Assembly (NCBI RefSeq): GCF_001613105.1
Contig: NZ_BDBS01000048.1
Span: 19,306 to 83,305 of the forward strand
DNA length: 64,000 nt
Source: Nocardia pseudobrasiliensis NBRC 108224
GTDB taxonomy: Bacteria > Actinomycetota > Actinomycetes > Mycobacteriales > Mycobacteriaceae
Direction of reading: 5' to 3'
The notes under the pieces were generated by a model. That model worked only from the letters and a program-made list of their open reading frames with translations, was not told the DNA's origin and did no database searches. Positions within the stretch are counted from its first letter, which is position 1. Each line of letters opens with the position of its first letter. Positions 50,408-60,042 of the stretch are shown here, piece after piece. The position numbers and the translations under genes were made by a program.

Positions 50408-52950
50408 GGCTCGATCACCGGCCTCACCTTGTCGATTCCGTCATCGAGCACCTCGTCGAGATTGCGCGTGCTGTCGAGGAACTTGGGACGCTTGTACTCT
50501 CGCTGGCCGCCGGCGTTGGCGGCCCCGCCGGGCGCGCCGCCCATCGGGGCCCCGGCGCCCTGCCCGCCCATCGGATTGGACGGATCGTAGGGGCGGCCGG
50601 AGACGCCGTCGAAACTCGTCGGCAGGCTCGCCCGCGGGAACAGTCGCGAAACCTCTTGCTGGGTCACGGGATTCGACAGAGCCTTCCCGGCATCGGCCAG
50701 GCCCGCGCCCGCGCCGCTGAGCGCACCGCCCAGTGCGCCGCCGACCGCGCCGCCCACACTGGACAGATCGCCGCCGAGGGCGCTGAGATCAGAACCGAGT
50801 TTGCTCAGCAGATCGGTGCCGAATCCGGAACCGGACGCGCCCAGCAGCTGATCGAGGCCGGGCAGACCCGCCTGATGCAGCAGCTGATCGAGTCCGGACA
50901 GGCCGGAGGAGCCCAGCAGTTGTTCGATTCCGGAGATGCCCGAACCCAGCAGCGAACCGAGCAGTGCGGCAAGGCCGGAACCGCTGCCGGATCCGAGCAG
51001 CGAGCCCAGCAGCGCCTCGAGGCCCGAACCGCTACCCGAGCCGAGCAGTGAACCGAGCAGCGAGCCGAGACCCGATCCGGAACCCGAGCCCGAGCTCGAG
51101 CCGAACAGCGAACTGAGCGCAGACCCGAGGCCGGAGCCGAATCCGGAACCGGAACCCTTGGGCGAGAAGGGCGAATACGATCCGCCGCTGCCCGAGCCGC
51201 TACCGAACAGTGAGCCCGATCCACCGCCGCCGCTGTATCCGCCGCTGCCGCCGCCGAGAATCGAGGACGCGGCCGACAGGCCCGCCGAATAGCCCGCGGC
51301 ATAACCGGATTGGTAGCCCGAGCCCGACTGCGAGCCGGACTCGCCGCCGGAACCGTAACCGTCCGGATAGCCGGAGCCGGTGGAGGCCGATCCGCCGTAG
51401 GAGCCGTCGCCGTAGGAACCGCCGCCGGGCATTCCGGCGCCGCCGCCCGAGGATCCGCCGCCGCCACCGGAATCGCTGCTCGGGTAGTTGTAGCTCGGCA
51501 CCTGCGGTCCGCCGCCTCCGCCGCCACTGCCGCTGCCGCCTCCGCCGGTGTTGCCGCCTCCGCCGCCGCTGTCACCGCCGCCGTAGCTGCCGCCGCCGTA
51601 GCTGTTGCTGCCGCCGCCGTAGCTGCTGCCGCCCCCGCCGCCACCGCCGTAGCCGCTGCCGCTTCCGCCGCCGGTGCCGCTGCCGCTGCCGGAGTTGCTG
51701 CCGCTGCCGGAATTGCTGCCGGAACCCGAACCGCTGTCGGAGCCCGAACCGCTGCCGGAGCCGCTGTTGGAGCCCGAACCCGAGTTACTGCCCGAACCGC
51801 TACCCGAGCCGCTGCCGCTGCCCGAGCCGCTGCCCGATCCCGAACCCGAACCACTGCCGCTGGAACTCGCGTTCCCGGTGCCCGAACCGAGCACGGTGAT
51901 CATCGGGAAGGCCCCGATGGAACCCTTGATGCCCTTCACATAGCGGTCGTTGTACCGATCGAGATACCAGCCGCGCCACTTCTGCAGCGTGCAGTCCACA
52001 TATGCCACATGTGGTTCACCGCGGCCGTGGCGGAAGTCGTCGTAGGTGTAGGCGGGCATGCCGTCGAAGGTGTACTTCAGCCAGGACGAGGTGTAGTTCA
52101 GCACGCTGGCCAGCGCATTGATGCTGTCCCCGAACGCTTTCGAGCCCTCCTCGAAGCGGTTGACCGCCTTGACGGCCTGATCCTTGCCGGTGCCGCTCCA
52201 CATATCGTCGGAGATCTTCGACAGCTGATTGGTCACGGCGGAGATGTCGGCGGCCATCTGCGTCGCCATCCACTGGTAGCGGGTGCCCGCGATATTGGTG
52301 TTCCAGTCGCTGCCGATCATCGAGCGGCCGAAGTTGTAGAACCCGTCGAAACCCCAGGCGCTGGCATCGGTGATCGACACCGAGATGTTGTTGTCCTTGT
52401 TGGTGGGTGCGGTCGGGTCGCTGGGCATGCTGTTGTTGTTGCTGGGCCCGAAGTTCGACGCGCCGGGCGGATTGCGGCTGCCGGGATCGTTCTTCACGTT
52501 CGTGCCGCGGATGCCGTTGAGTTCCTCGACCGATTTGTTCTCGGCCTCGCGATACTTGCGCAGGGCGGTGATGAACGCGTCCTCCATCTTGTTGAGGATG
52601 CGCTGCATATTGTCGATTCCATTGACGATGTCGGTGCCCTTGCGGTTGAAGACATTCGTCAGTTCGACGCCGCCGAGTTCGTTCGACAGGGGCTTGATGG
52701 CGTTGAGACCGTTGTCGGTGACGTACTTGCGGTAGTAATCCAGCTGCTTGACCAGCTCCTGAATCGCCCTCGCGCTGTCGAGGAAGACCTGGTCGACCGC
52801 GGTGAGATTACGGTTGAGACCCAGACCGCCGTTGGTGGCCTGATCGCTCAGATTCGTCCAGTCGGACAGGTCCAAGGTCGAGGTGTCGCTCGGTCCACCC
52901 GCACCGGTGCCGCTGCCGCTGCCGGAGCCGCTACCGCTCCCATCAGCCAT
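50404..52950 (-). CDS. Gly/Ser-rich protein with WXG domain, ESX-associated
   Basis: An 848-residue protein. Residues 25-150 are helical (AVDQVFLDSARAIQELVKQL). A second helical block at 195-345 contains the WxG motif W251-S-G253 (ISDDMWSGTGKDQAVKAVNR), like WXG100/PPE-type substrates. Residues 356-600 are almost pure Gly and Ser with Tyr; 600-760 hold repeats of the LLGSLLGSGSGSGL kind; the C-terminus is charged (QREYKRPKFLDSTRNLDEVL). It is probably an exported, EspG-dependent structural protein. ATG 52950 follows GAGGAG. No cleavable signal peptide is present. Confidence 0.78.
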   Translation of the reverse strand: MADGSGSGSGSGSGTGAGGPSDTSTLDLSDWTNLSDQATNGGLGLNRNLTAVDQVFLDSARAIQELVKQLDYYRKYVTDNGLNAIKPLSNELGGVELTNVFNRKGTDIVNGIDNMQRILNKMEDAFITALRKYREAENKSVEELNGIRGTNVKNDPGSRNPPGASNFGPSNNNSMPSDPTAPTNKDNNISVSITDASAWGFDGFYNFGRSMIGSDWNTNIAGTRYQWMATQMAADISAVTNQLSKISDDMWSGTGKDQAVKAVNRFEEGSKAFGDSINALASVLNYTSSWLKYTFDGMPAYTYDDFRHGRGEPHVAYVDCTLQKWRGWYLDRYNDRYVKGIKGSIGAFPMITVLGSGTGNASSSGSGSGSGSGSGSGSGSGSGSGSGSNSGSGSNSGSGSGSGSDSGSGSGSNSGSGSNSGSGSGTGGGSGSGYGGGGGGGSSYGGGSNSYGGGSYGGGDSGGGGGNTGGGGSGSGGGGGGPQVPSYNYPSSDSGGGGGSSGGGAGMPGGGSYGDGSYGGSASTGSGYPDGYGSGGESGSQSGSGYQSGYAAGYSAGLSAASSILGGGSGGYSGGGGSGSLFGSGSGSGGSYSPFSPKGSGSGFGSGLGSALSSLFGSSSGSGSGSGLGSLLGSLLGSGSGSGLEALLGSLLGSGSGSGLAALLGSLLGSGISGIEQLLGSSGLSGLDQLLHQAGLPGLDQLLGASGSGFGTDLLSKLGSDLSALGGDLSSVGGAVGGALGGALSGAGAGLADAGKALSNPVTQQEVSRLFPRASLPTSFDGVSGRPYDPSNPMGGQGAGAPMGGAPGGAANAGGQREYKRPKFLDSTRNLDEVLDDGIDKVRPVIEP
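50930..51890 (-). repeat. Gly-Ser and Leu-Gly-Ser coding repeats
   Basis: Low-complexity coding DNA: GS dipeptide runs (about 51670-51890), GGGG/GGSY runs (51480-51670), and then LLGSLLGSGSGSGL-type units (about 50930-51090). The bounds are approximate. The pattern would give an elastic, glycine-rich stalk followed by an amphipathic repeat. Confidence 0.7.
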
Positions 52951-52995
52951 TGTTTCCACTCCTCGTCGGTGTTGCGTTCATATTCGGGCCGGCGA

Positions 52996-55900
52996 TCAGG
53001 CTCCGGCGGGATCTGTTCCGCGAATCGTCTTCTCCGGCACCGGCTCCTGTTTCTCGCGGGAACGGGCCTGTGCGCCGAGCGGATCGCCGAGTGTGAACAT
53101 GACGTCCACATCGGCCTCGGGGCCAACGGGTTCGGAGGTCTGCTCCGGGGAGGTGACCACAACCGCCTTCAGCGGCTTCTGCTTTCGCCGATCGTCCTTC
53201 TTCCGGTCCTTCTTCCGTTCCTTCCGCTTTTCGGCCTCGGTCTGCGGGCGGCCGCCGGGTGGTGCGCCCGGTGAACCGGGCGCGCTCGGCAGGCCGGGTG
53301 ATCCCGGCGACTGCCCTGGCGCGGCCTGGTCGCGTGGCGACAGCGGGGCGCTGGGGTTCGAGTCGTCGTAGGAACCATTGTGCGACAGAGCGTTCGCGCT
53401 ATCACCAGGGGTGGGTGTCGTCGCCGTCGAGCCGGGCTCTGCGCCCGGGGCGTCGCCGGTCGCGGTGCCGGTGGGGTCGGCCGAGTTTCCGGAACCGTCT
53501 GCGCCAGTTGATGTTCCGGAGCCGTCTGCGCCTGGTGATGTTCCGGAGCCGTCTGCGCCTGGTGATGTTCCGGAGCCGTCTGCGCCTGGTGATGTTCCCG
53601 AACCGCCAGCGCCAGTTGATGTTCCGGAAGCGCCTGCGTCAAGCGGTGTTCCGGCGTCGGACGACATATCCGTGGCACCCGAACCGCCGGTGTCGGCCGC
53701 CCCCGCCGCGGGTGAACTCGGCTGCGCACCGGCGGAATTGGCGAGGCTCGAACCGCTGTTGCGCAGCGCGTCCAATAGTCCTGGCGCGGACAGTGATTCC
53801 AGCGAATTCGGCAGGCCGAGCGCGTTCAGCAGTGCCGACAGGGCGGGAGACGCCGCGGACAGCAACGGGTTCAACAGATTCGACAGTCCGGACAGCCCGG
53901 ACAGGTCGCTCACGCCCGACAGACCGCCCAGGCCGGACAGTCCGTCAAGACCCGACAGCAGATCGCCCAAGCCCGGCAGTCCGCCCGGGCCGGACAGTCC
54001 GTTCAACGCTCCGAGCAGATCCGACAACCCCTGCGGTCCGGCCATATTGCCGCCGAGCAGATTCGACAGTTCCGCGGGCGACAGGCCGGAGAGCAGATTC
54101 GACAACTGCGACAACCCGGCCAGCTGCGCGGACGAAAGATCGGACAGGCCAGCCAGATTCGACAACCCCGGCAGCCGCGACATCGCCGCCAGTTGCGCGC
54201 TCGACAGACCCGCGAGACCGGCAAGCCTGTTCGACAACGCGGACAGACCCGCCATCTGGCGGTCGGCCATGGCCGCGACGCCGGAGTAGTCCGGTGTCGG
54301 AGGCGGGGAGTAGCCGCCCCAATTACCGGACCACGGTGGGTTCCAGTTGAACGGCGGCGGCGTCCAATTCGGCGGTGGCGTCCAGTTGGGTGGCGGGGTC
54401 CAGTTGGGTGGTGGCGTCCAGTTCGGTGGCGGCGGTGGCATATTCGGCATCGGCATGAACTGCAACGCCGTGGGCCCGAAGGGCGCCTGATAGAACATCG
54501 GGTCGAGCGGGTCCGGATAGTGCGGAAGTCGCGGCGGGAGATTGCCGACCAGGTCGCGGCCGCGGATATTCGGGCTGTCGCGGTCGACCGGGTCGTGCTG
54601 GGTTCCGTCGGGATCGTTGAGGTGCAGCTTGCCCTTGTCGTCGACGGTCCAGGTGGTGCCGTCGGGCCGGCTGCCCTCCGACGTCCCGTTCTTGTCGGTC
54701 ACTCGCACCGAGCCGTCGCCGCGTATCTCGCGGATCGAACCGCCCGGCTCCCGCACACCGATCATGCCGTCGGGTCGGGTCTCCCGCGTAATGCCCTGCT
54801 GGTCGGTGAATTTCACCCCGCCCCGGCCCGCCTCGGATACCGAGTCGGCGTGGAAGACCTTGAAACCGTCGGATGTGTTCTCCACCGTCGCGCCATTGGA
54901 CAGTTTGACGGTGCCGCCCTGGGATTGGATCGGAGCCTTGTCGTCGCTCGCGCCGGGACCACTCACCCGGACCGTGCCCTTGGGATCCTTCTCGTAGGTG
55001 GTGCCATTGGGATCGGTGACCTTGATATTGCCCTTGGCCGACACTTCCAACCCCGTGCCGTCGGGCCGATGCAGGCCGACCGCGGGCGGGCGCTCGGTGA
55101 TCCGGTCGATGAACCCGGCACCCTCGGGCGCTCGGTGCACCGAGGTCGCCGAGCCGTCCGGATAGCGGGTATTGCGGCCGCCCAGCGGATTACCGGGATC
55201 GTTGAAGGTGTGCACGGTGCCGTCGGGATCGCGCACTCGCACCGAGCCGTCGTGGGTGAGGGTTTGTTCCGTGCCGTCGTGACCGGAGACGGTCGTGGGT
55301 TTGTCCGGTCCGGTCGATACGACGGTGCCGTTGGATTTGGCGACCGTGACATCGCCACTGTGCTGTTCGAAAGTCGTTGTGCCGTCAGGCTTCACGGTGG
55401 TGCTGCCGCCGTCGGGGGATTTGGTCTGTATCGAGCCGTCGGGGGTGATCGTATGCGTGGTCCAGTCGGGTCTGCCGAATTCGAGTGATCGGTCGGGGCG
55501 GACAGTGATCAACTGATCCGGATCGTCGGGTCGGCCGAAGTGGATGTTCTTCTCGCCGTCGATGACGAAGTGGGTGCCGTCGGGTGCGGTGATATGGATG
55601 TCGTCGCCGCTCTTGTGCCAGGTGGCGGCGCTGTCGTCCCAGTTCGACTTCGAGCCGGATGTCCTTCCGCCGGAACCGAATCCGGTCTTCGCGCCGTCCC
55701 CGGAGACGAATTCCGCGGACCCGCCGGATCCGATCGTCACCGTTGCGCCGTCGGAGGCGGTGGTCTTGACCGAACCGTTCGCGCCGACCTCGACCTTCAG
55801 GCTCGTGCCCTCGGGACCGTGGAATTCGACCGAATGGTTCTCGGTGTCGATGGTGATCCGCTGCGGATCGTCCACGCCGCGACCGACCCGCACGGTATTG

Positions 55901-58900
55901 CCGTCCGGGTCGATGAAATGCATCGTGCCGTCCGGCGAGCTGATCAGCAGCTGGTTCTCGGCGTTCTTGTTCCAGGATCCTCGGTCGGTCGGCACGGTAT
56001 GGCTGCCGCCGTCGGGATGGGTGACCAGGGTGGGCCGATCCGGTCCGGATTCGATCTTTGTTCCGCTGGGATCGTGGATGGTTCGGTGGCCCTCGGGATC
56101 GGCGAATTCCGTTGTGCCGTCAGATTTCACGGTGGTCGTGGATCCGTCGGGGCCACGGGTGGTCACCGAGCCGTCCGCGCCGAATGTGGTCGAGGTGCGG
56201 TCCGGGCGGCCGAAGGTCTGCTCCTCGAATCGACCCGCGCCCTTACCGGGTCTACCGGCTGTGGTTCCGGCGGCGTTGCCGTCGGAGTCGACGAATTCGA
56301 CCGATCGGGTGTCGGGGGAGAATTTGATGCCATGATCCTCGCCCGGACGACCGACCACGATATTGCCGTCGGGGTCGATCGTGTGGTGGGTGCCGTCGGG
56401 GGAGACGACGGTGAAACCGCCATCGTCGTGGGCGGTCCAGCTCTGCCGATCCGTGGGCACGGTGTGCACGGTGCCGTCCGGCGTGGTGACCACGGTGGGC
56501 CGTCCGGGGCCGGATTCGATCTTGGCGCCGTCGGGTTCGTAGGTCGTCTTCGCGCCGTCCGGCGACCGATGTTCGGTTCCGCCATCGGTTTTCACGGTGG
56601 TGGTGGAGCCGTCGCCATTGGTGAACTTCACCGACCCGTCGGGCCGGAATGTATGCGGGGTGACCGCGCCACCGCCGTCGCGCCCGCCGGGCAGGCCGAC
56701 GAACACGACGCCGTCGAGGACCTGGACCTCGACGCCGTCGTCGAGCCGAACGGTGAAGGTGCCGTCGGGGTTTCGCTTCCATGCCGGTCCGTGCTCGCCG
56801 TCGCCGCGGGAACCGTGGCCGGTCCCGGAGATAGCTCCGAACCCGGCATCGCCCGGGCCGGCATGTGGTGGCGACGAATCCGCGCCCGCGCCTCCGTGGG
56901 TGCGGGATCCGTACGGGGCCAGTTGAGTGTCGTGCTGTGAGGTCGACCCGCTGCCCGCGCCGCTGAGGCTGTCGCCTTGTCCGCCGACGGTGTGGCCGCC
57001 GGGTCGGGGCGTGGCGCCGGGCCTGTTCGACTGCGGGGCGGACCCGTCGCCGGAATTGTTCACCGGGGTTCGGGTACTCGGCAGCGAATCGGCGCGGCCA
57101 CCCGAATGGGTGTCGCTGGGAACGGGACTCGATGCGCGCACGGGAGTCGAGGACGAGGAGGTGGTGTCGCTTCCCACGCGCCCGGGTGGGCGTGGGGTGG
57201 CCCCATCGCCGCTGTTCGCGGCGACCCCCGAGGCCGGACCTCTTTGGTCCCCGCCGGAGGGCAGGCTCGCGCCGGACCGATTGCCGCCGATGGTGGTGGG
57301 TTGCTGTATATCGCTCCTTGCCGCCGAGGAGGACTGACCGCCGGTATTGGACGGGACGGTGGATTTTTGGCCCGAACCGGATGCGTCGCCGGTCGAGGGC
57401 TTGTGGCCGCCGCCGGACGCATCGAGCGGCGAGGTCTTCTGCCCGCCGCCCGACATGTCGGCCTGCGAGGACTTTTGGCCGCTACCGGACGTGTCGGGCG
57501 TGGAGGCTTTCGGGCTTCCGCCGGACGTGTCGGCCTGCGAGGTTTTCGGGATGCCGCCCGACGTGTCGGCCTGCGAGGATCTTTGGCTGCCGCCGGACGT
57601 GTCGAGCGGCGAGGATTTTTGGCTGCTGCCGGATGTGTCGACGGGCGAAGCCTTTTGACCGCCGCTGGATGTGTCGAGTGGCGAGGATTTTTGGCTGCTA
57701 CCGGATGTGTCGACGGGCGACGCCTTCTGGCCGCCGTTGGATGTGTCGAGTGGGGAGGATTTTTGGCTGCCGCCGGATGTGTCGAGCGGCGAGGACTTCT
57801 GGCTGCCGCCGGGTGTGTCGACGGGCGACGCCTTCTGGCCGCCGTTGGATGTTTCGAGTGGGGAGGATTTTTGGCCGCCGCCGGATGTGTCCAGTGGGGA
57901 CGATTTCTGGCTGCCGCCCGACGTGTCGGGGGGTGTCGTCCGTTGGCCGTCGCCGCCCTGGGAATTCGCGACGGGTGTGACCTGGTGGCCGTCCTCGCCG
58001 GTCGAGCCCTTGGGGGGCGGGTTCGGCTGGTCGCTGCCAATGGTGGATCCGGACGCGGGGGTGGTTCGATGGCCCTCGGTGGTCGGATTGGCTTGGTTGC
58101 CTGAGGGATTCGTGGTCGATGTGTCGGTCGGCCGCGGGCCGTTGCCGGTGGTTTGTCCCGGGCCGCCGGACTGGCCGCGATCGGGCGGCATGTGGCCGCC
58201 CTGCGAATCGTTGCCGCCGGTGGACCCACGGCCGCCCTCGTTGGTCGAACCCGAGGCCGGGAAGGTTCGGTCGCCGGTCGAACCGAAATGTTCACCGCCG
58301 GTGACTAATTGGTTCGAGCCACCGGTACCGCGCGAGCCGAAGGTATTGGTCTCGCCGCCGGTGGGGAACTCGAACCCCCGTCCGCCCCCGCCCGGCGCGA
58401 ACGACTCCACCTCGAAATTCCGGAAGCCGCCGGGCACTTCGATCCCGCCGCGGAAACCACGGATACCGCCGCCGATACCACCGCCCGCCGCACTGCCGAC
58501 CCACGCGTGCGGATTCGCAAGCCCCTCGGTGAAATCGCCGGTTATCGAGCCCGCCGCCACATTCGCCGCGGCATTGCCGAACAGACCACCACCCGCCCCG
58601 ACGAAAAGTCCGTTACCCGTCCGAAGCCACGGATTGGTCATATCGCCGAACAACTTTCCGGTGCCCTTGCCCAGGAAGTCACCGAACCACTTACCCGCTC
58701 CGGCGGCCGCGGCGCCACCGAGGACCGCCGCGCCGAACTCCTTGGCGTCGAAGTTCTTTCGCGTGCCCCCGGCCATCTGGCCCAGCTGCACGCCGCCATC
58801 GATACCGGCGGAGATCAGCGCCGCCTCGAAGATCTTGGCCACCCACCCCTTGGCCAGATTGGCGAACTTCTCGCCGAAGATACGCAGCACCTGGGCCACG

Positions 58901-59373
58901 ATCCGGTCCTCGATGAATCTGGCCATGAAGCGGACGATCGCCCGGGTGGTTCCGACCGCCGCGGCCTCGACGGCGGGCGCGGTCGGCGGGAACATCCACG
59001 CCCAGAAGATCTCGATGGCCAATGCGATCAGTGAGATGATCACCATCAGCTTCGCCGCTTCGACCTGGGTCGCCATATCGAATGCCGCATCGCCGACCGA
59101 ATCCATGAATTTCGCGAGCGATTCGATGGAATTGTCCCCGGTGAGCATGCCGTCGAACATATTGCCGATACTGGTCGCGCCGTCTCCGGATCGATAGGCC
59201 GCGACGGCCATCCCCTTGGCGGCCTGGACATCCGGAATGACGGCCCGCAGTCCCGCCGCGGCGTCCTTCCACGCGCGCGAAACCTCGCGGATTACGGTTT
59301 CATCGCCCTCGGGCCATTCGCTGCCCGCGACATAGCCGAGCCAGCGCAGCTCCGGCGGCAGATAGAGTCCCAT
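52996..59373 (-). CDS. Giant CpnT-like N-domain repeat protein, ESX-associated
   Basis: A 2125-residue protein. Residues 1-150 (LYLPPELRWLGYVAGSEWPE, VEAAKLMVIISLIALAIEIF, WMFPPTAPAVEAAA) match the N-terminal domain of CpnT/polymorphic-toxin-like WXG proteins and are shared with the protein starting at 60857. A Gly-rich alpha domain follows to 310. Residues 483-674 are sixteen 12-residue units (DTSGGSQKSSPL). Residues 865-1600 are PDG-rich beta repeats resembling YD/RHS-type sequence. Then come NWTPPP repeats (1650-1680), Leu/Gly/Ser repeats (1705-1870), GSGTSPGAD repeats and a basic stretch (RKERKKDRKKDDRRK, 2050-2064). No toxin domain is recognisable at the C-terminus. Confidence 0.8.
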   Translation of the reverse strand: MGLYLPPELRWLGYVAGSEWPEGDETVIREVSRAWKDAAAGLRAVIPDVQAAKGMAVAAYRSGDGATSIGNMFDGMLTGDNSIESLAKFMDSVGDAAFDMATQVEAAKLMVIISLIALAIEIFWAWMFPPTAPAVEAAAVGTTRAIVRFMARFIEDRIVAQVLRIFGEKFANLAKGWVAKIFEAALISAGIDGGVQLGQMAGGTRKNFDAKEFGAAVLGGAAAAGAGKWFGDFLGKGTGKLFGDMTNPWLRTGNGLFVGAGGGLFGNAAANVAAGSITGDFTEGLANPHAWVGSAAGGGIGGGIRGFRGGIEVPGGFRNFEVESFAPGGGGRGFEFPTGGETNTFGSRGTGGSNQLVTGGEHFGSTGDRTFPASGSTNEGGRGSTGGNDSQGGHMPPDRGQSGGPGQTTGNGPRPTDTSTTNPSGNQANPTTEGHRTTPASGSTIGSDQPNPPPKGSTGEDGHQVTPVANSQGGDGQRTTPPDTSGGSQKSSPLDTSGGGQKSSPLETSNGGQKASPVDTPGGSQKSSPLDTSGGSQKSSPLDTSNGGQKASPVDTSGSSQKSSPLDTSSGGQKASPVDTSGSSQKSSPLDTSGGSQRSSQADTSGGIPKTSQADTSGGSPKASTPDTSGSGQKSSQADMSGGGQKTSPLDASGGGHKPSTGDASGSGQKSTVPSNTGGQSSSAARSDIQQPTTIGGNRSGASLPSGGDQRGPASGVAANSGDGATPRPPGRVGSDTTSSSSTPVRASSPVPSDTHSGGRADSLPSTRTPVNNSGDGSAPQSNRPGATPRPGGHTVGGQGDSLSGAGSGSTSQHDTQLAPYGSRTHGGAGADSSPPHAGPGDAGFGAISGTGHGSRGDGEHGPAWKRNPDGTFTVRLDDGVEVQVLDGVVFVGLPGGRDGGGAVTPHTFRPDGSVKFTNGDGSTTTVKTDGGTEHRSPDGAKTTYEPDGAKIESGPGRPTVVTTPDGTVHTVPTDRQSWTAHDDGGFTVVSPDGTHHTIDPDGNIVVGRPGEDHGIKFSPDTRSVEFVDSDGNAAGTTAGRPGKGAGRFEEQTFGRPDRTSTTFGADGSVTTRGPDGSTTTVKSDGTTEFADPEGHRTIHDPSGTKIESGPDRPTLVTHPDGGSHTVPTDRGSWNKNAENQLLISSPDGTMHFIDPDGNTVRVGRGVDDPQRITIDTENHSVEFHGPEGTSLKVEVGANGSVKTTASDGATVTIGSGGSAEFVSGDGAKTGFGSGGRTSGSKSNWDDSAATWHKSGDDIHITAPDGTHFVIDGEKNIHFGRPDDPDQLITVRPDRSLEFGRPDWTTHTITPDGSIQTKSPDGGSTTVKPDGTTTFEQHSGDVTVAKSNGTVVSTGPDKPTTVSGHDGTEQTLTHDGSVRVRDPDGTVHTFNDPGNPLGGRNTRYPDGSATSVHRAPEGAGFIDRITERPPAVGLHRPDGTGLEVSAKGNIKVTDPNGTTYEKDPKGTVRVSGPGASDDKAPIQSQGGTVKLSNGATVENTSDGFKVFHADSVSEAGRGGVKFTDQQGITRETRPDGMIGVREPGGSIREIRGDGSVRVTDKNGTSEGSRPDGTTWTVDDKGKLHLNDPDGTQHDPVDRDSPNIRGRDLVGNLPPRLPHYPDPLDPMFYQAPFGPTALQFMPMPNMPPPPPNWTPPPNWTPPPNWTPPPNWTPPPFNWNPPWSGNWGGYSPPPTPDYSGVAAMADRQMAGLSALSNRLAGLAGLSSAQLAAMSRLPGLSNLAGLSDLSSAQLAGLSQLSNLLSGLSPAELSNLLGGNMAGPQGLSDLLGALNGLSGPGGLPGLGDLLSGLDGLSGLGGLSGVSDLSGLSGLSNLLNPLLSAASPALSALLNALGLPNSLESLSAPGLLDALRNSGSSLANSAGAQPSSPAAGAADTGGSGATDMSSDAGTPLDAGASGTSTGAGGSGTSPGADGSGTSPGADGSGTSPGADGSGTSTGADGSGNSADPTGTATGDAPGAEPGSTATTPTPGDSANALSHNGSYDDSNPSAPLSPRDQAAPGQSPGSPGLPSAPGSPGAPPGGRPQTEAEKRKERKKDRKKDDRRKQKPLKAVVVTSPEQTSEPVGPEADVDVMFTLGDPLGAQARSREKQEPVPEKTIRGTDPAGA
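53482..53628 (-). repeat. 27-bp coding repeat (GSGTSPGAD)
   Basis: Four to five tandem copies of a 9-residue unit GSGTSPGAD, nearly identical at DNA level, which implies recent expansion. Confidence 0.75.
54325..54423 (-). repeat. NWTPPP proline-rich coding repeat
   Basis: Four exact copies of NWTPPP in tandem, then FNWNPPWSGNWGG. Aromatic-proline repeats of this sort form extended rods and could cross the cell wall. Confidence 0.75.
54574..56775 (-). repeat. PDG-rich beta-repeat domain
   Basis: About 735 residues in which the turn PDG (or PxG) recurs every 10-20 residues, with strand pairs such as SPDGTHHTIDPDGNIVVG and STTTVKPDGTTTF. At least three blocks share the order TTTVK.DG, then ESGP.RPT, then TVPTDR and SPDGT. 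They look like internal duplications of about 150 residues. The architecture resembles YD/RHS repeats without the YD core. Confidence 0.65.
57352..57927 (-). repeat. 36-bp tandem coding repeat, sixteen units
   Basis: Sixteen consecutive units of 12 residues with consensus DTSGGSQKSSPL (residues 483-674 of the giant protein). The first nine alternate between KSSPL and KASPV endings, so a two-unit block was probably duplicated; later units are more diverged. Copy number is likely to vary between strains. Confidence 0.82.
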
Positions 59374-59393
59374 AGCAGCAGCCCAATCCGCAC

Positions 59394-59891
59394 CTACCGG
59401 TCGGTGTCATTGATCATCGAGCGACGCGAGCGGAAATCCTCCACGTCCTCGTAGACCGGCGCCGCCTCCTCGTAGTGACGTTCCGGGGAATTGGGCGGTG
59501 CGGTGGAGACCCGCGGCGTCATCGGCATCATATCGCCGAGATCCGGTGCGCCCTCCAGCATCTCGGACAGCCGGGGCAGGCGCGCCTTGCGTTCGCGCAG
59601 TGGTTCCATGAGTTCGATGGTCATCGCCTGGACCTTCTGCGCGGCGGCCTGTACGGAGTGCGTCATCGCCGCGGCGATCTCCTCGTAGCTGAGGTCCTTG
59701 ATATCGTCGGCGAACTTGGTGTCGATGAGAATGCCGTCCGCATTGACCGTGACCGATATCCGCTTGTCGCAGGCGGTTACGGTAGCCGTGAGCCGAGCCC
59801 GGTTGCGTTGAATCTCGGCGATGCCGGACATTTGCTCGGACAATGCCTCCATCATCATCGCGGCATCGGCCTTCAACCGCTCATTGCTCAT
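59394..59891 (-). CDS. YbaB/EbfC family protein, EspL-like
   Basis: A 165-residue YbaB/EbfC-fold protein: helix DAAMMMEALSEQMSGIAEIQ, strands ISVTVNADGILIDTKFADDI, helix SYEEIAAAMTHSVQAAAQKV, then an extra charged tail. In mycobacteria EspL (Rv3880c) is a YbaB-fold protein needed for ESX-1 function, so by context this may be an ESX accessory and not a nucleoid protein. ATG 59891 starts it. It is first in the leftward module, 20 bases ahead of the giant gene, and is paralogous to 60119-60541. Confidence 0.8.
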   Translation of the reverse strand: MSNERLKADAAMMMEALSEQMSGIAEIQRNRARLTATVTACDKRISVTVNADGILIDTKFADDIKDLSYEEIAAAMTHSVQAAAQKVQAMTIELMEPLRERKARLPRLSEMLEGAPDLGDMMPMTPRVSTAPPNSPERHYEEAAPVYEDVEDFRSRRSMINDTDR

Positions 59892-60019
59892 CGGCAACCT
59901 CCACGCCCCAATGCTAGCCCCGAACCCCGCAGGCCGCATGACGAAAAATTAACCTACCGCTGAGGTTTCGCGCGATCATTCGAGGTCCATTGTTGGATCG
60001 TTGTTCGCACATCGTACGC

Positions 60020-60042
60020 GTTACCGGACATGTTGCGGTAAC
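60020..60042. promoter_or_regulatory. Dyad between the two divergent ESX-like modules
   Basis: GTTACCG-N9-CGGTAAC, with perfect 7-bp arms, lies in the 227-base gap between the divergent YbaB-like genes. A single regulator bound here could coordinate both modules. The regulator is unknown. Confidence 0.45.

Noticed and set aside
51310..53274. A 654-codon plus-strand frame rich in Ala and Arg
   Set aside because: It is a shadow of the Gly/Ser-rich protein gene on the other strand and has no family resemblance.
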